The notes under the pieces were generated by a model. That model was not told the origin of the DNA. It worked only from the letters and a program-made list of their open reading frames with translations, and did not search any database. The position numbers were made by a program, and so were the translations under genes. A DNA stretch of 64,000 nt from Streptomyces sp. CBMA29 (GTDB taxonomy: Bacteria > Actinomycetota > Actinomycetes > Streptomycetales > Streptomycetaceae): the NCBI RefSeq assembly GCF_014596445.1, contig NZ_MECL01000211.1:1-64000 (forward strand), given 5' to 3'. Every line of letters starts with the position of its first letter. Within the stretch, counting starts at the first letter, position 1. This document shows, in pieces, positions 1-7,790 of this stretch.

Positions 1-1
1 G

Positions 2-1363
2 TTTCGGCAGCGGGTGGCGGGGCCGCTGGTGGCGGCGGACTGTGCGGCGGCGCTCGTGGGGGCGTTCGCGGTGCGGGCCGATGTGGGGCCGCTGCTGCTG
101 GCGCCGCTGCTCGGGTGTCTGGTCCCGGCGCTGCGCAGGGCGCGGCTGTACCGGCCGGGGTTCGCCCCGACGGCGTCCGACGAGCTGCCCGCGCTGGCGC
201 TGTGCGCGACGCTGGCGTGGGGCCTGGTGGCGGTGACGGCCGCGGCGACCGCGCCCGAAAGCGCCCTCGGGTGGGGCGAGTTGCTGACGGCGCTCGTACT
301 GACCGTGCTGGGCCAGTGGGCGCTGCGCGGGGTCGTGCACGGCGCGCGGCGCCGGTACGCGCGGCTGCACCCCGGATCGACGCTGATCGTGGGCGGCGAC
401 GGGTCCGTACGGGAGGTCGCCGCCGTGCTGCACGCGCATCCCGAGTACGGGATGCACCCGGTCGGCATCGCGGCCACCGGCCAGGTGCCGGGGCAGGAGC
501 AGGGCCCGGGGCCAGGACACGGCACCGCGCCCGACGACTTCCCGCTGCCGGTGCTGACCGGCCACGGCGACATCACGCGCGCGGTGATCCAGAACTCGGT
601 GCGGTACGCGGTCGTCGCGGGACCGCAGCCGCTCGACGCGCGCACGACCGCGACGGTACGGCTGCTCGCCGCGCAGGGCGCCTGCGTGTGGCAGGTCACC
701 GCGGGCCCCGGCAGCGGCCAGGCGGCGCCCGGCCACCTGTGGGGCTTCGCGTGCCGCCGCCTCGACCCGTATCCGCCCGCGCCGCCCGGCCGTTGGGGCA
801 AACGCGCCCTCGACATCGTGCTCGCCTCGGCCGCGCTGCTGGCGCTCGCGCCGGTCCTCGCGGGATGCGGCCTCGCGGTACGGCTGACCGACGGCCCCGG
901 CGTGCTGTTCCGGCAGGAGCGCATCGGCCTGGGCGGACGCCCGTTCACGCTCCTGAAGTTCCGCACGCTGCGGCCCGCGGACCCCGGCGAGTCCGCGACG
1001 CGCTGGAGCATCGCGCACGACCGCCGGGTGAGCCCGGTCGGCCGGCTGCTGCGGCGCACCTCGCTGGACGAGCTGCCGCAGTTCTGGAACGTGCTGCGCG
1101 GCGACATGAGCCTGGTCGGCCCGCGCCCCGAACGCCCGTACTTCGTCGAGCAGTTCAGCCAGACCCACCCCGGCTACCAGGACCGGCACCGGATGCAGGT
1201 CGGCATCACCGGGCTCGCCCAGGTGCACGGGCTGCGCGGCGACACCTCGATCGCCGACCGCGCGCGGTTCGACAACCACTACATCGACAGCTGGTCGCTC
1301 TGGCAGGACGTCAGAATCCTCGCCCGCACGGCGACTTCGCTCTTCCGGCTCGGTGGGAGCTGA
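2..1363 (+). CDS. Polyprenyl-phosphate sugar phosphotransferase (5' end beyond window)
   Basis: Priming enzyme of exopolysaccharide synthesis: it transfers a sugar-1-phosphate onto undecaprenyl phosphate at the inner membrane face. The C-terminal half is a typical bacterial sugar-transferase domain: a membrane helix, then FRQERIGLGGRPF, LLKFRTL, RTSLDELPQFWNVLRGDMSL, VGPRPERP and the GITGLAQV motif. The N-terminal half has several hydrophobic helices and a nucleotide-binding-like segment (TLIVGGDGSV). The frame is open to the left edge; a GTG at 14 is possible, but the family usually has a longer N-terminal membrane region, so the true start probably lies outside. It heads a seven-gene operon with very short or overlapping junctions. 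Confidence 0.9.
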   Translation, partial: FRQRVAGPLVAADCAAALVGAFAVRADVGPLLLAPLLGCLVPALRRARLYRPGFAPTASDELPALALCATLAWGLVAVTAAATAPESALGWGELLTALVLTVLGQWALRGVVHGARRRYARLHPGSTLIVGGDGSVREVAAVLHAHPEYGMHPVGIAATGQVPGQEQGPGPGHGTAPDDFPLPVLTGHGDITRAVIQNSVRYAVVAGPQPLDARTTATVRLLAAQGACVWQVTAGPGSGQAAPGHLWGFACRRLDPYPPAPPGRWGKRALDIVLASAALLALAPVLAGCGLAVRLTDGPGVLFRQERIGLGGRPFTLLKFRTLRPADPGESATRWSIAHDRRVSPVGRLLRRTSLDELPQFWNVLRGDMSLVGPRPERPYFVEQFSQTHPGYQDRHRMQVGITGLAQVHGLRGDTSIADRARFDNHYIDSWSLWQDVRILARTATSLFRLGGS

Positions 1364-1366
1364 ATC

Positions 1367-2848
1367 ATGGCCACGATCGCCACGCCCGCGCCCGCGCCCA
1401 CGCCCACGCCCGCGCGACACGCGGTGCCCGCGCACAGCGCAGGGCCCGCCCCCCGTATCCCCCCGGGCCTCGCCCGATACCGCTGGCTGGCACCGCTGTT
1501 GCCCGCCCTGGCGACCGTGCTGCTGCTCGCGGCGCCGGTCAGCACGGGTGACGTCAGCACCTCGGGCAAGGTCACCCCGGCCGACGCCGCCTCCGCCGTA
1601 CTCATCCTGACCGTCGCCGTACGGCTGCTGCGCGACCGGGCACGGCCGCTGACCGCGACCGCCGCGATGGTGCTGGGCGCGCCCGTCGTCGGCTTCGCGC
1701 TGTCCGCGATGACCTCGGTCGACCCGGCGGCCGGACTCGCCGGATTCCTGCGCTACGCCCAGGTGTTCGTGCTGGTGCCTGCCTCGCTGGTGCTGCTGCT
1801 GCGCGACCGGCGGGACTTCGCGGTGGTGGCCGGAGCGGTCGTCGCGGTCGCCCTCGTTCAGGGCGCGATCGGCGTGTGGCAGTACGCGACCGCGACCGGC
1901 GCCTCCTACATGGGCGAGGACATCAGGGCGGTCGGCACCTTCGGCCCCTCGGACATCATGGGGATGGCGACGGTCGTCGCGTACGGCCTGGTCATCGCCA
2001 CCGGCTGCGCGCTCGTACCGGCCGCGGCGGGCGCGCCCCGCTGGCTGCGCCCCACCGCGCTGGCCTGCGCGGCGGCGCTGCTCGTACCGCTGGCGGTGTC
2101 CTTCAGCCGCGGTACGTGGATCGCCACGGCCGTCGCGTGCGCGGCGATGATCGTGCTGTCGGGACGGCGCCAGGCGCTGCGCGTCTTCGGCGTACTGACC
2201 GCCTCCGCCGTGCTGTTGGTCGGCGGGCTCGGCGTGGGCTCGCAGATGATCGGGCAGCGGGTCAGCAGCATCACGCAGGTCACCGCGGACCCGGACCCCT
2301 CGGTCACCGACCGGTACACGCTGTGGGCCGCCGCCGTCAGCATGTGGCGGCAGCACCCGGCGACCGGCGTCGGCCTCAAGCGCTTCCCCGACGAGCGCGA
2401 CGGGCACGCGTCGCTCGCGCTGTCGTCGGGCAGCGACACGGCGGGCGCCGGGCAGCGCTTCACCCGTGAACCGCTGCTGTCGCCGCACAACATGTACCTG
2501 CTCGCGCTCAGCGAGCAGGGCCTGATCGGCTTCGCTCTCCTCGTCGGCGGCTGGGCCGCCTTCCTCACCCGCGGCACCGACCGGCTGCTGCGCGCCCGCC
2601 GCGCGGGCAACCGCGCACCGGGCGCCGCCGCGAGCGGGCTGGCCGCCGTCGGGCTGCTGATCTGGCAGTGCGTCGACTTCCTCTACGCCGACATCGGCGG
2701 GCCCTCCACCGTGCTGACCGCGGTGCTGCTCGGCCTGACGGCCTGGTGGGCGCTGTCGCCCGCGGCGGACGCCGCTGCCGACCTCCGTACTGGCCTCGGT
2801 ACTGGCCTCGGTGCCGGTGCCGGTGCCACGGACGGCCGCCGCCGATGA
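1367..2848 (+). CDS. O-antigen ligase / Wzy-type polysaccharide polymerase family protein
   Basis: A 493-residue polytopic membrane protein with about ten to twelve hydrophobic helices. A long central extracytoplasmic loop (about residues 285-375) carries the PHNMYLLALSEQGLIG segment, the conserved Wzy_C/O-antigen ligase signature (H-N-x-Y-L...E-x-G). It probably polymerises or ligates lipid-linked repeat units outside the membrane. The ATG at 1367 lies three bases after the previous stop and has a GGGAG ribosome binding site. The first 40 residues are Pro/Ala/Thr-rich and the last 30 are Gly/Ala-rich (GLGTGLGAGAGA), from repeated GGTACTGGCCTC-like DNA. It overlaps the next gene as ATGA, implying translational coupling. 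Confidence 0.82.
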   Translation: MATIATPAPAPTPTPARHAVPAHSAGPAPRIPPGLARYRWLAPLLPALATVLLLAAPVSTGDVSTSGKVTPADAASAVLILTVAVRLLRDRARPLTATAAMVLGAPVVGFALSAMTSVDPAAGLAGFLRYAQVFVLVPASLVLLLRDRRDFAVVAGAVVAVALVQGAIGVWQYATATGASYMGEDIRAVGTFGPSDIMGMATVVAYGLVIATGCALVPAAAGAPRWLRPTALACAAALLVPLAVSFSRGTWIATAVACAAMIVLSGRRQALRVFGVLTASAVLLVGGLGVGSQMIGQRVSSITQVTADPDPSVTDRYTLWAAAVSMWRQHPATGVGLKRFPDERDGHASLALSSGSDTAGAGQRFTREPLLSPHNMYLLALSEQGLIGFALLVGGWAAFLTRGTDRLLRARRAGNRAPGAAASGLAAVGLLIWQCVDFLYADIGGPSTVLTAVLLGLTAWWALSPAADAAADLRTGLGTGLGAGAGATDGRRR

Positions 2849-4653
2849 CCGCGAGTGCGGCGACCGCCGCCCACGAGGACGACGCGCCGACCGGCCGTAC
2901 GCTCCGGGCCCCGGGGACGGCCCCCGGCGGCGGCACGGACGTCGATTCCGGGGGCGGCGCCGGTTCCGGGGGCGGCTCGGGAGGCGACCGGGGGTCGAAG
3001 GGCCTCGCGCGGGCCGCCCTGGTCACCGCCGTGCTGTCGGTGGCCGGTTCCGTGCTGGGGCTGGTGCGTGACCAGGCCATCGCCCACCTCTTCGGAGCCG
3101 GGGCGGCCAGCGACGCGTTCCTCGTCTCCTGGACGGTCCCGGAGCTGGCGGCGACCGTCCTGATCGAGGACGCGATGGCGCTGCTGCTCGTACCGGCCTT
3201 CGCCGCCGCCCTCAGCAGGCGGGCGGACGGAAGGGCGGCCGACGGCCGGACGGCGCGGGCGGGCGATCCCGTACGGGCCCTGCTGGCCGCCACTTTGCCC
3301 CGGCTGACGCTGCTGCTGGCCGCCGTCGGAGCCGCCATCGCGGTGGCCGCGCCGCTCGTGGTCGACGTGCTCGCGCCGGGACTGACCGACCACCGCCTCG
3401 CGGTGGACTGCACGCGGCTGACCGCCGTGACGGTCTTCACCTTCGGCCTCGCCGGATATCTGAGCGCCGCGCTGCGCGCCCACCGCCGCTTCCTGCCGCC
3501 CGCCGCGATCTACGTGGCGTACAACGTCGGCATCATCGGCACGCTGTTCGCGCTGCACGCCCACTGGGGCGCACGGGCCGCGGCGGCGGGTGTCGCGGTC
3601 GGCGGCCTGCTGATGGTGCTCGTCCAACTGCCCGCGTTTCTTGCCGAGTTGCGTATGGGCCGGCAGAGCGTACCGGCGGCGACCGCGGCCATTCCCGAAC
3701 AGCCGCAGCACGAGGGGCAGTTCAGGGACAGGGCCCGGTCCCACCGGGCCCCCCGCGTCCGGCGCGGGCCCCCACTCCCCTCGCGCCCCAAGGCGTCCCG
3801 CCTCGGCCTCGCCCTGGTCGCGCCCGTCATCTTCTTCACCGTCAGCCGCCAGGCCCAGGTACTGATCGAGCGGTTCTTCGCCGCGCCCCTGCCGTCGGGC
3901 GCGATCTCGCACCTCAACTACGCGCAGAAAGTGGCGCAGATGCCGATGGCGCTGTCGGTGATGATCTGCACGGTCACCTTCCCCGTCGTCTCGCAGGCGC
4001 TCGCCCGCGGCGACCGGGAGCGGGCCAGGCGGCAGGTGCAGCGCGACCTGACGGTGGTGTGCGTCGTGGTGCTGCTCGGCACCGCCTTCATCATCGGCTG
4101 CGCCCCGCAGATCATCCACGTGCTCTTCCAGCGCGGCGCGTTCGACGCCTCCGACACCGCGGCGACGGCCGCCGTGATGCGGGTGTACGCGCTCGGGCTG
4201 CTCGGCCAGAGCCTGGTCGGCGCGCTGATCAGGCCGTACTTCTCGGCCGCCCGGCCGACCTGGTATCCGGCCGCCGCGATGTCCGCGGGCCTGCTCGTCA
4301 CGATCGGGGCGGACGTGGCGACGGTCGGGGCGTGGGGCGCGTACGGGATCGCGGCGGGCAACGCCGCCGGGATCACCGTGACCGCGGGACTGCTGGTCCG
4401 CGGCCTCGCGGCGCACACCATCGCGATCGGCGCACGCCAACTCCTCACCGGCGTAGGCCGGATCACGCTTGCCGCGGCGGTGGCCACCGCCGCCGGCTGG
4501 GGCCTCGGATCCCTGATCCCCGATCCGCTGGCCGCGACGGCGGTGTGCTGCATCGCCGTGCCCGTCACCTTCGCCGCGGCGGCCGCCGCGGTGCGGGTGC
4601 CGGAGGTTCCGCACCTGCTCGCCACAGCGAAACGAAGGCTGTCCCATGCCTAG
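2845..4653 (+). CDS. MurJ/MviN-like lipid flippase
   Basis: A 602-residue member of the MOP/MurJ family, which flips lipid-linked oligosaccharides across the cytoplasmic membrane. After a ~50-residue Gly/Ser-rich N-terminal tail come GLARAALVTAVLSVAGSVLG and the diagnostic LGLVRDQAIAHLFGAG and SDAFLVSWTVPE segments, followed by about fourteen helices and LFQRGAFDASDT near the C-terminal third. A basic Pro/Arg-rich insertion (about residues 275-315) separates the two lobes. The start is set at the ATG overlapping the preceding stop (ATGA); the open frame further upstream belongs to the shadow of the previous gene. Its place among polymer genes suggests a flippase for the exopolysaccharide rather than the housekeeping lipid II flippase. 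Confidence 0.85.
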   Translation: MTASAATAAHEDDAPTGRTLRAPGTAPGGGTDVDSGGGAGSGGGSGGDRGSKGLARAALVTAVLSVAGSVLGLVRDQAIAHLFGAGAASDAFLVSWTVPELAATVLIEDAMALLLVPAFAAALSRRADGRAADGRTARAGDPVRALLAATLPRLTLLLAAVGAAIAVAAPLVVDVLAPGLTDHRLAVDCTRLTAVTVFTFGLAGYLSAALRAHRRFLPPAAIYVAYNVGIIGTLFALHAHWGARAAAAGVAVGGLLMVLVQLPAFLAELRMGRQSVPAATAAIPEQPQHEGQFRDRARSHRAPRVRRGPPLPSRPKASRLGLALVAPVIFFTVSRQAQVLIERFFAAPLPSGAISHLNYAQKVAQMPMALSVMICTVTFPVVSQALARGDRERARRQVQRDLTVVCVVVLLGTAFIIGCAPQIIHVLFQRGAFDASDTAATAAVMRVYALGLLGQSLVGALIRPYFSAARPTWYPAAAMSAGLLVTIGADVATVGAWGAYGIAAGNAAGITVTAGLLVRGLAAHTIAIGARQLLTGVGRITLAAAVATAAGWGLGSLIPDPLAATAVCCIAVPVTFAAAAAAVRVPEVPHLLATAKRRLSHA

Positions 4654-5875
4654 TTCGAACGCCATGCCCGGCTCCGCGCCGGAATCCGTACTCCGTTCCG
4701 TCCGCAGGCCGTCCCCCGGCCCGCTCCCCGAAGCCGCGCCCGTGTCCCCCTGCGCACAGACCTCCGCACAGACCCCGGTACACACCTCGGCACCCACCTC
4801 CGCACAGACCCCGGTACCCACCTCGGCACAGACCTCGGTGCGTACCAGCGCGCGTACGACCGCGGTCCGCCCGTCGCCCGTGCGCGTCTCCGGCGCCCGC
4901 TCCGGCTCAGGACCCGTCCCAGGTCCCCGGCCCGACGGCGCCGCCGACCGGGCCCGCGCGCACAGCGCAGCGCGCAGCCGCAGGCGGCAGGCCGCGCTGC
5001 CGTGGACGCTGATGTACCACTCGGTGGGCGACTGCCGGGACGACCCGTATCTGGTGACCGTCTCGCCGGAACGGCTCGGCCGCCAACTGGAGTGGCTGCG
5101 CCGCAGGGGCCTGACCGGCGTCGGCGTCGGCGAGTTGATGCGCGCGCACGCGGCCGGACGCGCGAGCCGCATGGTCGGGCTCACCTTCGACGACGGTTAC
5201 GCCGACTTCCTGGAGTACGCCGTCCCGCTGCTGCTCCGGTACGGCCACACCGCGACGGTCTTCGTGCTGCCCGGCAGGCTCGGCGGCGTCAACGCCTGGG
5301 ACGAACAGGGCCCGCGCAAGCCGCTGTTGACCGCCGACGGCATCCGCGCGGCGGCGGCGGCCGGCATGGAGGTCGGCTCGCACGGCCTGCTGCACCTGGA
5401 CCTCACCGCGGTCGACGAGGACGAGCTGACCGTCGAAGTCACCGAGAGCCGCGACCTGTTGCGGGAGATCACCGGCCGCGAGCCCGACGGCTTCTGCTAC
5501 CCGTACGGCGCGACCGACGCCCGCACGGTGGCCGCCGCCCGCGGCGCCGGTTACCGCTACGCGTGCTCGGTCGACCCCGGCCCGCTCGCCGGGACGTTCG
5601 CGCTGCCGCGCGCGTACGTCGGCCAACGGGACGCGGCGGGACGGCTGAACGCCAAGCGGCTGCTGCACAAGCTGCGGACGGCGACGGCCGCCGGAGGGCC
5701 GCCCGCCGCGCCCGCGCCGACTCCCGTGCCGGGAGACGGGATCAGCGTCCTGCCCGGCGGGCGGGACGGCGCGCGGGACGGCGTCCTGCCCGGCGGGCGG
5801 GACGGCGCGCGGGACGGCGTCCTGCCCGGCGGGCGGTCCGGCCGGGGCACGGCCGCTCCTGAGGAGCCCAGGTGA
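4646..5875 (+). CDS. Polysaccharide deacetylase (NodB/CE4 domain)
   Basis: A CE4 carbohydrate esterase expected to remove N-acetyl groups from the polymer. The NodB domain covers about residues 125-330. It shows LMYHSVGD, the metal/catalytic GLTFDDGYADF (paired Asp), SHGLLH (the H-x3-H zinc ligands) and FCYPYGATD. Before it lie ~115 residues of Thr/Ser/Pro repeats built on TSAQTPV units, with no clear signal peptide. After it the protein ends in two and a half copies of an 11-residue repeat (VLPGGRDGARD), encoded by perfect 33-bp repeats. The start overlaps the flippase stop by eight bases; the stop overlaps the next gene as GTGA. Confidence 0.88.
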   Translation: MPSSNAMPGSAPESVLRSVRRPSPGPLPEAAPVSPCAQTSAQTPVHTSAPTSAQTPVPTSAQTSVRTSARTTAVRPSPVRVSGARSGSGPVPGPRPDGAADRARAHSAARSRRRQAALPWTLMYHSVGDCRDDPYLVTVSPERLGRQLEWLRRRGLTGVGVGELMRAHAAGRASRMVGLTFDDGYADFLEYAVPLLLRYGHTATVFVLPGRLGGVNAWDEQGPRKPLLTADGIRAAAAAGMEVGSHGLLHLDLTAVDEDELTVEVTESRDLLREITGREPDGFCYPYGATDARTVAAARGAGYRYACSVDPGPLAGTFALPRAYVGQRDAAGRLNAKRLLHKLRTATAAGGPPAAPAPTPVPGDGISVLPGGRDGARDGVLPGGRDGARDGVLPGGRSGRGTAAPEEPR

Positions 5876-7080
5876 AGGTCCTGCACATCATCACCGGTCT
5901 GGGCATCGGCGGCGCGGAGCAGCAACTGCGGCTGCTCGTACGCCACCTGCCCGCCTCGTGCGAGAGCGAGGTGATCACCCTCACCAACCCCGGTCCGGTC
6001 GCGGACGCGCTGCGCGCCGACGGCGTACGCGTCACGCACCTGGGCATGACCGGCAACCGCGACCTGTCCGCGCTGCCCCGGCTGACCCGGCTGATCAGGG
6101 CGGGCCGGTACGACGTCGTGCACACCCACCTCTACCGCGCCTGCGTGTACGGCCGCCTCGCCGCGCGGCTGGCCGGGGTGCGTACGGTCGTGGCCACCGA
6201 GCACTCGCTCGGCGACTCCCAGATCGAGGGCCGCCCGCTCACCCGTGGCACCCGCGCGCTGTACGGGGCGACCGAACGGCTGGGTGTCGCCACCGTCGCC
6301 GTCTCCTCGACGGTCGCGCGCAGGCTGCGCGAGTGGGGCGTGCCCGACCCCCGTATCCACCTGGTGCCCAATGGCATCGACCCGGCCCGCTTCCGTTTCG
6401 ACCCGGCGGTACGCGCCGTCACTCGGGCCCAACTCGGCCTGCCTGAGCGGGCGTTCGTCGTCGGCGGGGCCGGCAGGCTCGTACCGGGCAAGAACTTCGA
6501 CACCGTCGTCCGCGCGCTGGCCGGTGTCCCGGACGCCCATCTCCTCGTCGCGGGCACCGGGCCGGAGCACGACGCCCTGCTGCGGCTGGCCCGTTCGACG
6601 GGCGTCGGGCCGCGCGTCCATCTGGTGGGCGCGGCGGGCGGGGACGACGGCGGCGGTGTCATGCCCGACATGCCCGCGCTGCTGTCCGCGATGGACGTCT
6701 TCGTGTCCGCGTCGCGCGAGGAGTCCTTCGGGCTCGCCATGGTCGAGGCGCTGGCGGCCGGGCTGCCGGTGCTGCACACCGCGTGCCCGGCGATCGAGGA
6801 CCTGCCGCCGGACAGCGCGCCCGGCGCCCGCCGGATCGGCACCCGCCCGCGGGACCTCGTCTCCGCACTCCACGCCCAACAGGGCGCGGGCGTAAGGCGG
6901 TTGCCGGTGCCCGCCGCCGTCGACAGCTACCACATCGCCCGCACCGCCGACCGCGTGATGGGGCTGTACGCATCCGCATCCGCATCCGCGACCGCGACCG
7001 CGACCACATCCCCGACCGCAACCGCAACCGCAGCCGCGGAAGCCACCGCCACCGGCGTGGGGCCGGGACAGAAGAAATGA
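5872..7080 (+). CDS. Glycosyltransferase family 4 (GT-B fold)
   Basis: A 402-residue retaining glycosyltransferase, predicted to add a sugar from a nucleotide donor to the lipid-linked repeat unit on the cytoplasmic side. It opens with the GT4 glycine-rich signature MKVLHIITGLGIGGAEQQ, has VVHTHLYRACVYGRL in the N lobe, and in the C lobe VPNGIDPARF, GRLVPGKNFDTVVRAL and the donor-binding E-x7-E element EESFGLAMVEALAAGLPV. The GTG start overlaps the deacetylase stop. The last ~35 residues are a Ser/Ala/Thr tail encoded by hexamer repeats (GCATCC, then GCGACC) and are probably disordered. Confidence 0.9.
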   Translation: MKVLHIITGLGIGGAEQQLRLLVRHLPASCESEVITLTNPGPVADALRADGVRVTHLGMTGNRDLSALPRLTRLIRAGRYDVVHTHLYRACVYGRLAARLAGVRTVVATEHSLGDSQIEGRPLTRGTRALYGATERLGVATVAVSSTVARRLREWGVPDPRIHLVPNGIDPARFRFDPAVRAVTRAQLGLPERAFVVGGAGRLVPGKNFDTVVRALAGVPDAHLLVAGTGPEHDALLRLARSTGVGPRVHLVGAAGGDDGGGVMPDMPALLSAMDVFVSASREESFGLAMVEALAAGLPVLHTACPAIEDLPPDSAPGARRIGTRPRDLVSALHAQQGAGVRRLPVPAAVDSYHIARTADRVMGLYASASASATATATTSPTATATAAAEATATGVGPGQKK

Positions 7081-7790
7081 GACCGCTCATGCAGGACACC
7101 GCAGTGCAGGAGAAGGCCGCGATCCGCGACGAGGGCCGCGCCCCCGCGGGCAGGCAGGGACGCGGGCGCCGCGCTTCGTGGCGGACGCCGCCGCGCTGGC
7201 TGCCGCTGCCCCTGTGCCTGGGCATCGGCCTCGCGGGCGGCCTCGGTTACGGCCTGACGGCGGCCCCGCAGTACGCCGCCACCAGCTACGTCATCGTGGT
7301 GCCGCAGCACGGCGACGCGACGACCACCACCGGTTTCGCGCAGGCGTACGGGCGGGTCGTCACCGGTTCCGCGGTGCTCGCGGGGGCGCAGGCCGCGTCC
7401 GGGATGGCGGTGGACGACCTCAAGGGCAGCGTGCAGGCCGCGACCTCGCCCGACGCGCCGATGATCTCGATCACCGGGACGGGCCGGCGCGGCGCGACCG
7501 CCGCGAAGGTCGCCAACGCCGTCGCCGATTCGCTGGCCGCGACCGGCAACCGCAACGCCGCCAGCACCGGCGTCCGCCTGCTGGTCTTCTCCCCCGCCAC
7601 CGCTCCGACCTCGCCCTCCTCGCCCTCCACCGCCCTGTCCGCGGCGGTCGGCGCGAGCGCGGGCGGCCTCCTCGGCGCGCTCTTCCTCCTGGTCCGCCCC
7701 CGCTCCCGCCGCGAGCCCGCCTACGGCGCCTCCCTCCCGGCCCCCACCCCGGGCCACGCCCCGACAGCGATGCCCAGGGAATCCGTATGA
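7077..7790 (+). CDS. Wzz/YveK-like polysaccharide chain-length protein
   Basis: A 237-residue protein with the layout of polysaccharide co-polymerases: a basic cytoplasmic N-terminus, a first membrane helix (about residues 42-64), a region resembling the Wzz domain (ATSYVIVVPQHGD, then TTTGFAQAYGRVVT) and a second helix near the C-terminus (about 188-212, SAAVGASAGGLLGALFLLV) followed by a basic tail. It lacks a C-terminal tyrosine kinase domain, so it is the membrane partner only. The ATG at 7077 overlaps the glycosyltransferase stop (ATGA). It probably governs chain length or export of the polymer made by this operon. Confidence 0.75.
   Translation: MRPLMQDTAVQEKAAIRDEGRAPAGRQGRGRRASWRTPPRWLPLPLCLGIGLAGGLGYGLTAAPQYAATSYVIVVPQHGDATTTTGFAQAYGRVVTGSAVLAGAQAASGMAVDDLKGSVQAATSPDAPMISITGTGRRGATAAKVANAVADSLAATGNRNAASTGVRLLVFSPATAPTSPSSPSTALSAAVGASAGGLLGALFLLVRPRSRREPAYGASLPAPTPGHAPTAMPRESV

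Noticed and set aside
10-60. GTG at position 14 as the true start of the first gene
   Set aside because: The frame is open to the window edge and the family usually has a longer N-terminal membrane region, so the gene is treated as cut by the window.
2683-5184. 833-codon open frame on the minus strand
   Set aside because: It runs antisense to the polymer flippase and deacetylase genes, which have clear domains. Long antisense frames are an ordinary effect of very high GC; this one has only Arg/Gly/Ala-rich sequence and no ribosome binding site.
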